A DNA stretch of 64,000 nt, from contig CM077821.1 in the NCBI GenBank assembly GCA_039720395.1, positions 62,001 through 126,000 of the forward strand. The letters are read 5' to 3'. Source of the DNA: Liquidambar formosana (Eukaryota > Streptophyta > Magnoliopsida > Saxifragales > Altingiaceae). A model generated the notes under the pieces. The model was not told the DNA's origin, searched no databases, and was given only the letters and a program-made list of their open reading frames with translations. A program made the position numbers and the translations under genes. Positions 1-16,289 of this stretch are shown here, piece by piece; positions within the stretch are counted from its first letter, which is position 1; every line of letters begins with the position of its first letter.

Positions 1-1004
1 ATGTTCAACAAACTTGAATATTGTTCTTGTTAATGAACTGATTAAAGATAAATGAAGGAATTTTCTGATTTTTTTGTTCTGTTTTCTCAACAAAGCAATA
101 CCAAATCTTGGTTAAGGGATTGATGATATGAAGTGTTGAAAGCAGTTTAAAAGCTAATTTTAGTATCTTATCATATGACTATTTCATGGTAATGAAGGAA
201 TCATAGGTTAAAGCAAAGGTACACTTTGTGGGCATTTTAAAGATGTTTCAGCCCAGACATGGATTAATTAGGCTTGCAAGTAGTAGAATTCCACTGAAAT
301 TGGGTGTGGACGTGTGGTGGACTGGTGGTTACCTCTCCACTGAAGTTGGCAACCGGTTACATGCCTAAAAGACTCGTAGGATTTCTACATATGTGGGAAA
401 GCGAAGGAAGCTTGATTTTGTGGGGATATCATGTTTCTACGCATCATCAACCAACCTCTAAAAATCATGGGGAAAAAATGCAGCACATCATGATTATGAA
501 TTTTTAGTTTTTTCATTTTTTGTTTTGATCATATGATCTTGTTGCTCTGATGCTGTCTGGAAAAAACCGTTCGTTGGTTAAAGATCGACCAAGTCCTATT
601 TCTTCTGGGTCAAGCAATCATTTCAACTAATCATTAATCTTAAGATATTGACTCAATGCATTTCATTTAGGAATCTATGGAAACCCTCTATATCCTCCAG
701 CACATGCCATATATTAATGATTTTATACCATTTTTGCAACCAGGATCAGAGAAATGGCTGATGCATTTTCTGCATATCCTTGGTAAAAGAATAAAAAAGT
801 CGCATGAAAGTATCTTATGTCTAACTGTACAATAATTATGATAGTGAAACACAAAGATGATTGGTCGTTTATTATGATTCACTCAAACATTCCGGAAGAA
901 AACAATCTACGTTAACACATTGAATAAGAAACATATTCTTAAAAATTTGTGGAAAAAAAAAATAATAATGCAAACCATCTCAAGTTCTTGAAAATTAGGT
1001 TTCC
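1..1004. other. 3' flank of the NEK kinase gene; no gene seen
   Basis: AT-rich sequence with only short, unsupported reading frames. The kinase 3' UTR, read leftwards on the minus strand, probably occupies the part nearest position 1004, but I could not place its end. No repeat or RNA gene was recognised. Confidence 0.5.
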
Positions 1005-5679
<4,675 letters not shown>

Positions 5680-7140
5680 GGATGACCTTCCAAACCCAAA
5701 AGCCGAAAGATTTATAGAGAGGCAAGTCGAGCTTCAGTGGCAGATCCAAGTGGTTGTGTCGACTGAATTCCGATCTGTTTCGGGAACTACTGGATAAATG
5801 GAAAAAGTTTTTCTGCAAACAATATGGAAAAAGGAAGTTTCTGTTTGGAGCTTGGACAGCAGGAATTACTGAGTAGGAATTTTCAAAGGATGGTTCTTTG
5901 AGACTATATTGGAGTTTGCAGCAGAATCTTGAAGGGATATTGTAGGTAGGAACTACGAAGACATGAAGCTGAATAAAGCTACCTTCCCATTTTTGGTTGC
6001 TAAAGACTTAAAATAGTAAAGCTACATTTTACATACTGATATTAAACTATTGGGCAAAGTGTTTTTGTTTTTTTTTTTTGGGTCTGAAAAAAACAAATTA
6101 TTTGAGTCTCTATTAAATGTAGGATAAACTTTACAAAGTCTTCCTAACTTCAAATCCAACAAATAACTCCTAAATTATTAAATGTGAAGGTTTGTTCTGT
6201 TCACCATTAGGGAATTTAATAGAAATAAATTATGTGACCTCACTTGTTGTAATTAAACTAATTTAACATTTAAATTATTATTTTATGATTTAAAATATTA
6301 CATGGAATCGTCTTAATTATACAATGAGTTTCATGAGTCTCCCTCAACTCAACTACGAGTTAAACAAAAACTTCCTCTCTCCCAATTTGTTTGCCCCATT
6401 TTGATCAAGCCCAAATATTTAGATACTAGATTTAAAGTGTTGTCATGTCACTCCATTTATTTAAATTTTCAATTTTACTTTCCATAATAGTATGAGAAAA
6501 ATATTTAACTTCTCAAAAGAAAACAAGTTGAAGGGTACTTTGGAAAAAAAAAATTAATTGCTTTTACTTTTGAAAATGGAAAAACATTTTGGGATATCTT
6601 TAAATGGAAAATGTGGGCAAAAAATTGGGACGGAGAGAGTAATTCTCTAAACTATTCAATCTCCTCTTTTTAGTAAAGGTAGAACCTAAATATTTGTGCA
6701 TTTTGGTCAAATTAAATTAGAAAATAATCATTTAAGCATTAGATTAGTTTAGTCATTAGGATCATTTGACCATTAGATTAGTTTAGTGTCATTATATGAT
6801 GATCACATAGCCTATTTCAGTTAAATTTCTTACCATGCATCAAACAAATAAAATTAGTAGAATGTCACAATTTAATAGTTTAGAGAGTACTTGTAAATTT
6901 GAAGTTTAAGAGATTTTATAAAATTGACCCTAAAGTTCAAGGGTTTTGTTTATATCTATTATTTAATTTATATTTTGACAGGAATAAATGGGTAATTCAA
7001 ACCTTTTTCGTTAACTAAATACCCCCTAGGTCGCTAATTAATTCAAGAATTATTTGTTTGATTTTCAAATTCAAGAGATTTTGTAAAATTGATCCTATAG
7101 TTGACGGGTTTTTGAAAAGTATATACTATATACTACAATA
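5680..7140. other. 5' flank of the kinase gene; AT-rich spacer
   Basis: The promoter and 5' UTR of the kinase must lie in the left part, but no clear TATA box could be chosen. Short segments around 6115-6180 and 6893-7100 look like old, weakly matching inverted repeats (the phrase for 'gattttgtaaaattgatcct' recurs), perhaps a decayed MITE. No gene was seen. Confidence 0.4.
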
Positions 7141-7144
7141 TATA

Positions 7145-7500
7145 TGAAAGAGAGGTGGAAGGACAAAATCAAGTAAAGCAACATAGCAAGAATACATGAT
7201 GACTGAAAATTCAATTATTTACCAAAGAGAAAGGTGGAAGGAGAAACTCAAGTAAAGCAACATATATAGTACAAATATGATAATTGAAAAGTTTGATTCT
7301 TTTACCAGAGAGAGAGAAAGAGAAAGAGAGAGAGAGAGAGAGGTGCAAGGACACACTCAAGTAGAGCAACATAGCACAAGCATAATACTTAATTAGGACA
7401 TACTGAAGTAAAGCAACATAGCACATATATAATACTTCATTAATTGAAAAGTTGATAATTCATCAGAAAGGAAACCAGAGAGAGAGAGAGAGCATAGGAT
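7145..7500. repeat. Diverged minisatellite with GA-rich stretches
   Basis: Three to four imperfect copies of a unit of roughly 100 bp. Each has a GAGAGA-rich run, then 'ggtggaaggac'-like sequence, then 'caagtaaagcaacatag', then a TA-rich end. The GA runs themselves vary in length. The region codes for nothing recognisable. Confidence 0.7.
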
Positions 7501-8280
7501 GCAAATTATGGTGACAGGTATGGGGGACCAAAGCAAAGGCAGACCTTGCTTGCATTTACAAATTGGGAGACTATTCAAACCAGTGAAAGTTTTCCAGCAA
7601 GCAGTTGTTATGTCACCATCCTCAACCAAAAGGTCCCATGGTAGACCAGCCAAGAGCTAGGATCTGCCACAAAAGTTATAGGGTTTTTTCTCTGTATGCA
7701 ACTATGCATGTCATTGCTCTTAGTTAGGCTTGATGGTTGATTCCTTGCAGACTAGAAGTTCCTATAATTTGCATCTTTTGATGTAATCATGGTTTTGAAA
7801 ATGTAAAATTCTCAGGAAAACTTGACGTGGAATTGAACTTATCGAATGAGAATTATGAATCATTTCCAAATTTCTAGCAAGATATGGTTTTCAAGCTTTA
7901 TTTATTTTCACAAATTTATTGAGTGGCCCTAATTTTTTAGGATAAGTTGCGATTTTGTCGTCATGGCTGTAATTAAGCTAACATGTGAGTTTTATTATCA
8001 AGTTTGACATACGAGAACTCTTACTTCACCTGAGACTCTGTGAGAGAGACGGTATTGGTCCTAAGAATTGGGAATAGAACCTAAGAACAACTCCAAATGG
8101 AATGCCCCAAGATAATTCACCAAGAACATGAGTGTAATTTCCGGGATATGAAAACCCATGACCCGGAATTCCATTCTTCAATGGAAAATTGCTGAAATTT
8201 ATGTTATTCACTACCATGGGCCTCTTGTACCTATAGTCTGTGAGCTTAGGCATAAGTTTTCAAGTTTAAAGCAAAATTTT
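7501..8280. other. Spacer without recognised features
   Basis: Two short minus-strand open frames occur here (near 7393-7653 and 8026-8253) but neither has a recognisable domain or splice context. I see nothing else. Confidence 0.4.
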
Positions 8281-8415
8281 CTTTTTTTTTTCCTTGTTTT
8301 TGTTTTTTTGTTTTTTTTTTTTTTGGGGGGGGGGGGTTGGTGTTATCATTGAGATTTAAACACTAGACCTACCCTAACCTCCAGCCCACCCCCTTACCAC
8401 CAAAGACAGCCAATG
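8281..8415 (-). mobile_element. tRNA-derived SINE-like retroposon
   Basis: On the minus strand a degenerate A box (GGTGGTAAGG-like) is followed by a degenerate B box (GTGTTTAAATC, compare GGTTCAAATC), then a C run and an A run. This is the order expected of a Pol III-derived SINE with a tail. On the plus strand it reads as T run, G run, body. The boundaries are approximate and no target duplication was found. Confidence 0.5.
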
Positions 8416-8507
8416 GACTACAGGACTCGTCAGTATTGTTTTTAAGCGACACTTCTTCTCTTTCCTTTAGGACCCGCTTGGCTGGTTGAAACACCTACCT
8501 GGCTACC

Positions 8508-8540
<33 letters not shown>
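8508..8540. repeat. (ACAT)n microsatellite
   Basis: About seven uninterrupted CATA/ACAT tetranucleotides, ending in a short TATA stretch. Confidence 0.9.
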
Positions 8541-8541
<1 letters not shown>

Positions 8542-8549
8542 CAATTCGA

Positions 8550-9300
8550 GTGAGATCCATGCATGAATTATACCCGTGCATTGACCGATAACCTGTAATC
8601 CACCAATGTACCAAATACAACCCCAATGCAATTGTTTTTTATTTTTTATTTTCATCGGCCCCCAATGCAAGTGTTGATATATCCATCATGTTCTTATCTG
8701 ACCGTTATCCTATGTATATATATTCTACTAAGAAATGATTTTCAATGAAGCAGAGACTAGGGAAAAAAAATATATAAGATTTGGACCTTCATATTATTAT
8801 TGCTACATAGGGGACCAAATGGTCGTTTAGCGTCACATTCCTACTTCACACACCAAAATGTAATGAAGAGGGAAGGAGGCCCAAATGGTCCATCCACTTG
8901 CTTTTTGCAACACCTACTCATTCCATGGTTTTACAAAGCTTTATGTAACTTCAACAAAACCTATTCATGAGAGGGTGGAGCACAACTGCATCCAAACACA
9001 ACCAAATGTACAAAGCTTTACACCTATTATTTCACTATAAATGAAGAGTTTAATGGAAGCGGCATGCTTTCTGGCAGAGTGAGGGTAATTTGTAGAGGTT
9101 AACAAAAGTCACTAAAATCAATCAACGGGTCATTCAAAGGCATTCCTTCAGGAAAATTGACCCAAACACACCTCTTTGCTTCTTAACAAGTTTACAGTTC
9201 AGTCATAAATAGCTAGATCACAGAATAGTGCAGAGCGCTCAAAGAAGCAAAACTAATAGACAACGATATCAGAAAGCAAAATTCTGTTGAAAGGTTGGAA
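8550..9300. other. 3' flank of the DNAJ6 gene; no other feature
   Basis: The right part is the likely 3' UTR of the minus-strand J-protein gene. The rest is anonymous spacer. Confidence 0.45.
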
Positions 9301-9728
9301 TTACTTCCGCCTGGATTTTTTGGATGGCTTACGGCTTTCAAGTTTCTTCTGTGCAGCCTCAAATTCTTCTTCAGTGGGTTCTGAAGCTGGCGGACCCCCG
9401 CCGTATTTAGATACCAGAGATGAGAACAAGGAATCAAACTGGCCCTTCCTCTCACTTCGGCGCTGAGATATAATTGCATATAGATCTTCCGACTGTTTAT
9501 TTGATCTGCAAAAGGTTAAGGTTTAATGTTAAACTTGAGTTGACACTTTGGGGGGTGGGGGGGGGGGGGGGGGGGGGGGGGGTGTTAAGTAGCACGACAA
9601 CAAATAATTGTGAAATAAGCAACTTACTTTCCCCTCCGTCTTAAAGGACTTGTGGGTGGTTTTATTTCAGAAATTTGCTTTGCCCATTTCTGGTAAGCTT
9701 TGGTTGCCTTCAGCTCTCCTATAAGCAT

Positions 9729-9764
<36 letters not shown>

Positions 9765-10929
9765 GAGGGGGGAAAGAAGAATTTAGTGTAATGAAATAAG
9801 CCGCAGAACAGTTAGAAATAGATCAAAATCATCAAGGCATCAGATGATACCCACAAGCTGGACATCTTACATCTGAGCCTGGACCCCAAGCAATTATCAT
9901 TCAAGGCACTAAAAAATAAATGGACCCTACTATTTAGGTAACACAAATCAACTCAGCAAAGCCTTTGTCCCAACTATTTGGGATCCACTTAGCAGATTAT
10001 CCATGCAAAAAATAATCAGTAAATTGTGGACCATCTGAATATCAATCACTTTTTATTTCAGGTGAAATCAGATGGTGCAATATTATCAGATCATCGTAAT
10101 ATTGAAAAGTGGATCTCTACAGTGGGATCACTTATTAACTATTGATCCTATACTTTAAAGTTTCAAGCCAAGTCTGAGAACCCTCAGATTCCAAATTTTC
10201 TTTAACCCTAATGACTAGAACAACACATATGTTAACCAATTTATTTCAGAAAAATCTTATCAAAACCCTTACCTGCAGCTATTGCCTCATCAAGAATATC
10301 CTTGAATCGGTGTGAATCCAGCTTAGGATCAGAGCAAAGCATTGAACAGAAAAGCCTGTGAACAATAGCAATTCAAATGACAAACTGGCGAGCCTAAAGG
10401 AAAGGAGGGAAACATATTGAATCTTATATACCTGTTCATATTGCCCTTGCACTTCTTGTACAGGTCAAATAAATCTCTCTTCTCTGAATCAGATCCTCTA
10501 TAGTTTGCTTCAAACTCTTCAATATCAGCCTCAGTGACCTGCAATCAATGCATACCCTACTTATCTAACTACTGGGAATTTTTCTTTTCTCAAGAAAGTT
10601 TATTTCATGAAATCAGGAAATTTGTCATGATCAGATAGAAAATGGTGTACCTTTTTGTACATAGTTCTAAAAAATTCATGCAAATTCTGAACTACTTCCC
10701 CTGCAAGGTCCTGAACGGTAGAGAGGACAAATGAGTAAGCGCTTCCTGATGGATAAGGATATATGCTTTCCATGGATATGAAATCGGGCCATTATATTTT
10801 ACAGAGCACTAAAAAAGAGCCTATTTTATTTCTGATACCATTTGGCAGCATCTCTTCCATATTATGAATCAAATTTAGGATCTCAAGAAACATCATCAAC
10901 TTTTCTCCTTGTCATTTCTAAAATGACTC

Positions 10930-10992
<63 letters not shown>

Positions 10993-13900
10993 ATTATTTC
11001 TACAATGACTAAAATAGCCAGACTGCATAGTAACACTGAATTCTTGAGGATGGATTGGGTGCCTTTAAATGCTGTAGAAAGGCTCCAAATGCTTATGAGG
11101 TGTTCAAATGCCCCTAATTCTAATGATTTAACAGAAAAACTGCAACTCAAATTAGTTATTGTATAACTCACAGCATCATCAACACAACCGGTCTGATCAT
11201 AGAGTGCCCGTTTCTCCTCATCACCAAGAATTGATATCACCTTTTGCAGTTGCTGAAATTTTTCTTTGGCTTCCTATTTGAAGAAAAACGAAGGGTCACA
11301 AACATAAAATCCACGCAGCTGAGAAATATATGGAGTGCAGGATATGGCATCATTAAAAATCAACTTTCACCTCATCACCCAGATTCTTATCAGGATGGAG
11401 TCGTAATGCCAATTTATGGTATGCTTTCTTTATTTCCTGCTGAGATGCTGTCCTTTCCACACCAAGAACCTGCAAGGCACAGATATTACTGGGCATCTCT
11501 TACTCTGACCAATGTATGCATTGACAAGGTGCCATGGTGGAGCCATCGATGGGCATAAGTTCACCAGTCACCAGATGTAGCAAATCGGAATCGAAGGGGT
11601 GAGTCATTACATACTTATGGAAAGGTAAGAACAGAAAGGGATATTCATTTCCTAAGTCCTCTACAAAATGAATGTGGAAAAACTTTAAAATCAAGGCAAA
11701 ATAACTGCTTATAACAATTCAAGCTTCACTATAAATGGAATAAGGTTAAACATGCAACTCATTTGCAACTATACACATACATGTAAATATACACACATGC
11801 ATGCCAGAAGATCCAAAGTACTGTGAAAGGTTATGTTCCTAAGGAGGAGAAATCTCTTAAAAGATTATATTCCTAAGGAGATGAAATTTCTTAATGTAGG
11901 TTCGGTGGTAACATGGAAGGTAGTTAAATATTTCTAAGTTTGAAGAATTATTAATGACTGAGTACCGCCTACTGTGTGATTTTCTAGTAGTCCTTTGAAT
12001 GGAGAAGTGGTTTATCCAACCTTGTAATCGAAATTCAGTAATGTTTTCTCAATTAAATCAGTTTGTTATGTTGTAAGTCAACCTGGTCCCATGTGTCCTT
12101 GGAGTCCAAAACTAGAATAGGCTGGTTTTTTTTTTTTTTCCCGGGGGGAGGGGGGGGGGGGGGGTTGCTAATCTCTATATTCAATCTCATGGTAATTTTT
12201 TAGTGCCTAATGTGTTTATTTTTCTCAAGGGAATGTTGAAAGCCTTACCACTATTTTCTTGGGGGTTTTATTGATGGAAAGAATCACTATTGATGTACCT
12301 TGGGAATCTGGTTCAATATGGGTAACACAGAAAAGCAGTGGATTATACTCACAATTGGTGGGATTCAATACCAATTTGAAGACATAAATGTGGTCTCTAA
12401 AGAGCTCTCTGATGTTTCATCAATGAATCTCTTTAAAACGCCTTGGTAGTCTGATTCACTAAGCATAACAGGGCTGGTTTATATACTCATTTGGTGTGTC
12501 TCATTCCCAAGGTCGCATGGAAATTTTATGGTTTAAAATGTTCACAAGCAGCTTAGAATGATCACAAAATGACTAAATGTGAATTCAGCTTTACAACTTT
12601 GATAGACTAAGCTCATAAATTCTTTGAATATCCAACAAGAAATCATGAAGGTTAAAGCCCCTTTCCTCTCTTGTTGGATGGAACCAACTGGAAATGAAGC
12701 TTAATGTGGACAGTTGCTAGTGGGGAGGCAGATGGCAGGTGGTAGCTGGGATACAAAATAATGAGTTTGTGATCAGGATGTTCAGAGAGTATTATGGTTC
12801 TGTTTCTAATGTGGTTCTGGAAAAAGAGCATTATCTGACGGTCTAAGGATCTGTGCTGAGTTTAACAATCCTGATGTTACTGTTGAATTGTATTCTCAAA
12901 TAAATTGGCACTGTAGAGCTCTTCAGGAATATTTTTGTTGGTTTGGTAAATTGGATCTATTTTGAGATCGTGTAGTTATTCCATGTTACATGGCATCAAA
13001 CAAGGTAGCTAACGCATTGGCTATTTACTCTTCTGACTGCAAAGAAGGATTAAACTTTGATGCTTTTAGTATTCCACTGCATGATATGGCCTTAATTTCT
13101 TAAAGACCTTCATTTAGCCTCAATATAGCCACTTGTTTAGCATAGTTTTAGTAATGGAGTACAAGCCACAATTCCTATGAAAAAGGGGGTGTAATAATAG
13201 GATTTTTTTGCAAGTTATTAAAATGAAAGAGTAACAAACTAACAATCATGCAAGCATCACATTTCCTAACGAATCTTGTACATAATGCATTGTACGTAAT
13301 TATCATAAACAGTGGAAACCAAAAAAGGCGTTCAGAACGTTGCAGCAAATAACTTGAATCAAAAGTAAAGCATTAGGGATAGAATCCACCAAAAGTATGT
13401 ATATAAGTTCAGCTATATAGCCCAACTCCTTTCCCAAACTATGCGGCATGCCAAGTCAACCAATTAAAAAACCTCACCCAACACCACTCCTCCCCCCCCC
13501 CCCCCCCCAACCAAAAAAAAAAAAAAACACCGAGTACAATCCATGTGTTTTGGGCTGTTTAGCATTTTCCATAATATACGTAATGTATGTGGGGAGGGGT
13601 CTACAACCATCTTAAGCTATAGGAGGAAAACAAAGTGGTTCTTGGGAGCACTTTTGAGCTCAACTCATTAACAATTGTCTTTCAACGATTCATTACTCAA
13701 TGTTGTCTCTTCCATCAGTTTATGGCATAACCTAATTTCTACAATAAATTCTGATATAATCACAGCACAACGGAGTCCAATATCGACCTCGAAATGATGA
13801 CCCAAGCACCAATTTAAGCATCAGAAACAAAATCGAATCGCCCAAACACAGTAAACTGCATTTAAATACTGAAAAAGAAAAAACCCACCAAATCCAAAAA

Positions 13901-14176
13901 GGAGAAAACAGCACCAGGAAACAAATCAAGGAAATTTTCTCAGATTAAACAAAATTATAAACCTAATTCCCAATCTAGGGCAAAAAATAAAAATAAAAAT
14001 AAAAAAGTACAAATCAGACATGGAAGCCATGTTGAGTTGAAAAAATTTTCAAATACCTCATACAAGCTCTTCTCTTGAGTTGAAGAAGAATGGCTGAGAT
14101 TCTCCCGATGCTGTTCTTCTTCGTCTTCTTCCATGTTGTCCTCTGAAACCCTAGTTTTCTTCTTTCCCTTAGCCAT
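9301..14176 (-). CDS. DNAJ6: J-domain co-chaperone, DNAJ6 / DNAJC9-like
   Basis: Eight exons give a 288-residue protein: 14057-14176, 11371-11469, 11172-11273, 10651-10710, 10432-10538, 10273-10355, 9628-9718 and 9301-9505, all with GT/AG borders. After an acidic N-terminal 36 residues comes the J domain (about 37-105) with the diagnostic HPD at 65-67 and the [14 protein letters not shown] end motif. The middle ([17 protein letters not shown], then [20 protein letters not shown]) and the basic C terminus (KPSKKSRRK) match the DNAJC9/plant DnaJ6 family over the whole length, and the size fits. Animal DNAJC9 is a nuclear co-chaperone of histones H3-H4; for the plant protein this is inference. 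The start is the first ATG after the TATA box. Intron 1 (about 2.6 kb) contains a LINE relic. Confidence 0.93.
9550..9583. repeat. Poly-G tract in a DNAJ6 intron
   Basis: About 30 nearly uninterrupted G residues on the plus strand (C on the transcribed strand) in the last intron of the J-protein gene. Confidence 0.9.
9727..9772. repeat. (GA)n / (GACA)n microsatellite
   Basis: A GA-rich simple repeat in the intron next to the seventh exon of the J-protein gene. Confidence 0.85.
10930..10993. repeat. Compound (CT)n(AT)n microsatellite
   Basis: About 20 CT dinucleotides run directly into about 12 AT dinucleotides in an intron of the J-protein gene. It is likely to vary in length between individuals. 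Confidence 0.95.
12127..12166 (-). repeat. T-run/G-run, possible retroposon tail
   Basis: A run of about 15 T, then CCC, then about 20 G with one A. Read on the minus strand this is C-run then A-run, like the end of the SINE-like copy near 8.3 kb. No A or B box was recognised beside it. Confidence 0.4.
12640..13105 (+). mobile_element. LINE relic: RNase H-like 3' end, broken
   Basis: Plus-strand translations in shifting frames give a recognisable plant LINE RNase H pattern. First comes W..LE.KLNVD, then [15 protein letters not shown], then (after a frameshift) [14 protein letters not shown]...VELYSQ, and finally NKVANALA near the end. These are the usual landmarks of the RVT_3/RNase H module (KLNVDG, G..IRD..G, AL.DGL..C, vE.DS, N..AD.LA). 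At least one frameshift and two stops are present. It lies in intron 1 of the J-protein gene, opposite to its transcription. No reverse transcriptase part was recognised. Confidence 0.65.
13487..13527 (+). repeat. C-run/A-run, possible retroposon tail
   Basis: About 18 C, then AACC, then about 15 A on the plus strand. The order resembles the other homopolymer pairs of this window but in the opposite orientation. Confidence 0.4.
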
Positions 14177-14258
14177 TTTTCCGGCGGACGAGTATGAGCT
14201 CCGTACAAAAATGAAGAATGGATTATAAAATAAAAAAAATATGAGGGATGGGTGGTGT

Positions 14259-14267
14259 ATTTATATA
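14259..14267 (-). promoter_or_regulatory. TATA box of DNAJ6
   Basis: The minus strand reads TATATAAAT about 85 bp before the ATG at 14176. Transcription would start near 14232, leaving a 5' leader of about 55 nt. Confidence 0.65.
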
Positions 14268-14300
14268 ATTTAGGTGATGAATGTTTTTCTCGCCGGTTGA

Positions 14301-14341
14301 GTTCCCGCCAATTCTCTTTCTACTTTACCCTTTTTCCCGCC
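14301..14341. promoter_or_regulatory. Two E2F-type sites upstream of DNAJ6
   Basis: 14302-14311 is TTCCCGCCAA (reverse complement TTGGCGGGAA, a full E2F consensus). 14333-14340 is TTCCCGCC within a T-rich run and contains TTTCCCGC. They lie 35-75 bp upstream of the TATA box. E2F sites of this form drive S-phase expression in plants; binding here is inferred. Confidence 0.6.
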
Positions 14342-14576
14342 GTGCTGATCAAGTGTGAGGCATCTCTTTGCTAGGTGGTAACACGTGGACACGTGGACCC
14401 GCCTCGATGGCCTTTATGCTTACGTGGATGGCTCAGATGCAACTGGACTGTTTACCGAAGGGAGTTACAGAGAGCCGAGGGGAGCCAAACTCAGTGATGA
14501 TGTAATGCCTCATGCCTCTCTTTTGTCTTTTTGTTTTATTTATTTATTTATTTTTTTATAATGATATAATAGTAAT

Positions 14577-15565
14577 GAGTAATGATACATAAGACCACTA
14601 TTAGAAAATCAAAACATAAGAACTTAATATGACAAACCCTCAATTCTCGATTTAAATAAATGTTTTCAAAATTGAGATGAATGGGATTATAGAGGTTTCC
14701 TCAAAATTGTTGTGATCTTCTCATTGTTATATGATAAAACTCTTAATTTATTTGATTTGTCATATTTAGTGTCATATTGCATTCAGTATTATTTTAAAAA
14801 CATCACATTGTTATCTAAAAAAAAAAAAAAAATCTCAATTTATCTGAATATTCATAACACTAATCAGGGGAAAATAATGCAGAGGGAATGAATTCCTACT
14901 GTTATCTTTAAAAAAAATCACAAATTATCTGATTCGTTATGATAATGGTTGAGTTGTGGTATTATATTGATGCATATTTTGTATGATGTGTCATGATTAA
15001 TTATCTGAATATTTTGCATTGATTTAATTTGTGATTTTGTATGATGTTTTATGGTTAATTATCTGAATATTTCGCCGAACTTAAATGTGGGAGGTATCTC
15101 GAAACTTTGGTCGATGATTCCTTTTAGGAATTGCTAAAAGGAAGGAGAAGATCACAGCAATTTTAAGGAAACTCTTATAATCCCGTTTATCTAAATTTTG
15201 AGAACATTTATCTGAATCAGGAATTGAGGGCTTCCCATATTAAGTGCCTGTTTGGATGAGATTCTGGGAGGCCCAAAATCTCTTCTGATGACCCATAATC
15301 ACTTTTAAGAGTGTTTGGATAAAAAAATGAGAAAAGTGATTGTAAGCCCAAAAGAGATTTTGAAGCCAATTTACTCAACCTGCCTCCCCCCTGATTCTGA
15401 TTCAGCTTCTGATTCTACTTCTGATTCTACTCTGAAGCTATCCCAAATAGGCACTAAGTTCTTTTTTAACTACTAACGGTATTAATACTTCTAACTAATC
15501 AGATTCAACCAAATCAATGGTCTTATATTTTGATTTTCTAATAGTGGTCCTATGTATCATTACTC
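14577..15565. mobile_element. Non-autonomous Mutator-like element, long TIRs
   Basis: Terminal inverted repeats of about 150 bp begin GAGTAATGATACATAAGACC at 14577 and end with the complement at 15565. The flanks are a perfect 9-bp target duplication AATAGTAAT (14568-14576 and 15566-15574), the hallmark of Mutator-like elements. The 989-bp element has no coding capacity. Its inner part holds partial repeats of 'aattatctgaatatt'. The right arm is interrupted by a smaller MITE and by about 60 bp of extra sequence. Confidence 0.85.
15244..15454. mobile_element. Tourist-like MITE nested in the Mutator-like element
   Basis: The 211-bp insert starts GTGCCTGTTTGGAT and ends ...CCCAAATAGGCAC, so the termini are inverted repeats. 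It is flanked by TAA on both sides (15241-15243, 15455-15457), as for PIF/Harbinger elements. The uninterrupted left arm of the host element gives the empty site, with a single TAA. The middle repeats 'gattctacttct'. Confidence 0.8.
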
Positions 15566-15574
15566 AATAGTAAT

Positions 15575-16090
15575 TTTCTCATTTGTTGAAAATGAAATTT
15601 AAACTCTTGGACAAGCATCTATATTTATTTATTGATAGATTATAAGAAGATGAATCATTGGGTCATCCTACTCAGGTTAGGGTTCATTGAGAATCGAGAG
15701 TTAGAAAACTGAATGAAAAAGAATTGAAAATTTTTAAAGGAAGAAATGTAATGTGAGAATAAAAAAGATGTGTTTAATAATTTGAAAATTATAAAAATAA
15801 TCTTCATAATATTTGATGTATTCGGAAATAATTCAAGAATTATTTAAAATGAGAAACAAATGATTAAATGTAGGTTTCATTTATCTAATAAATGTTTCTA
15901 GTAAGCTCGATTTAATAGATAGGGGTGACACAGATTGGTTCGGATCAGGTTTGGGCTTCACCTGCAATCCACCACATGATATTGGGTTAGTTGACTTTCA
16001 TCAACATCCACCCACATTATCGGGTTTGTGGGCTCGAAGTCCATGCTCTTGTTTTATTAGGTGAAAAGAAAACTCAATTTAGTGCCACTT
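15575..16090. other. Spacer without recognised features
   Basis: AT-rich sequence with no open frame, repeat or motif that I could support. Confidence 0.4.
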
Positions 16091-16095
16091 AAGAG

Positions 16096-16284
16096 TCAAG
16101 ACTTAGGCAAAAACTTCCATGTAATTCTGATATGGCCAGGTAGTATCACCAGCCAATCACATGCAAGCAAAGTAGGAAAGTGAGACCAACAAGTATACTG
16201 ATTTTTCCATTCTGTTTGAATGCGATTGGTTGGTGATACCATCTGACCATATCACAGTTACATAGAAGTTTTACTCCGAGACTT
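16096..16284. mobile_element. Fold-back MITE-like element
   Basis: Imperfect inverted arms of about 70 bp: the left arm contains 'tctgatatggccaggtagta' and the right arm, inverted, 'tgtgatatggtcagatggta'. They are separated by about 55 bp. No target duplication could be fixed, so the ends are approximate. Confidence 0.6.
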
Positions 16285-16289
16285 AAGAC

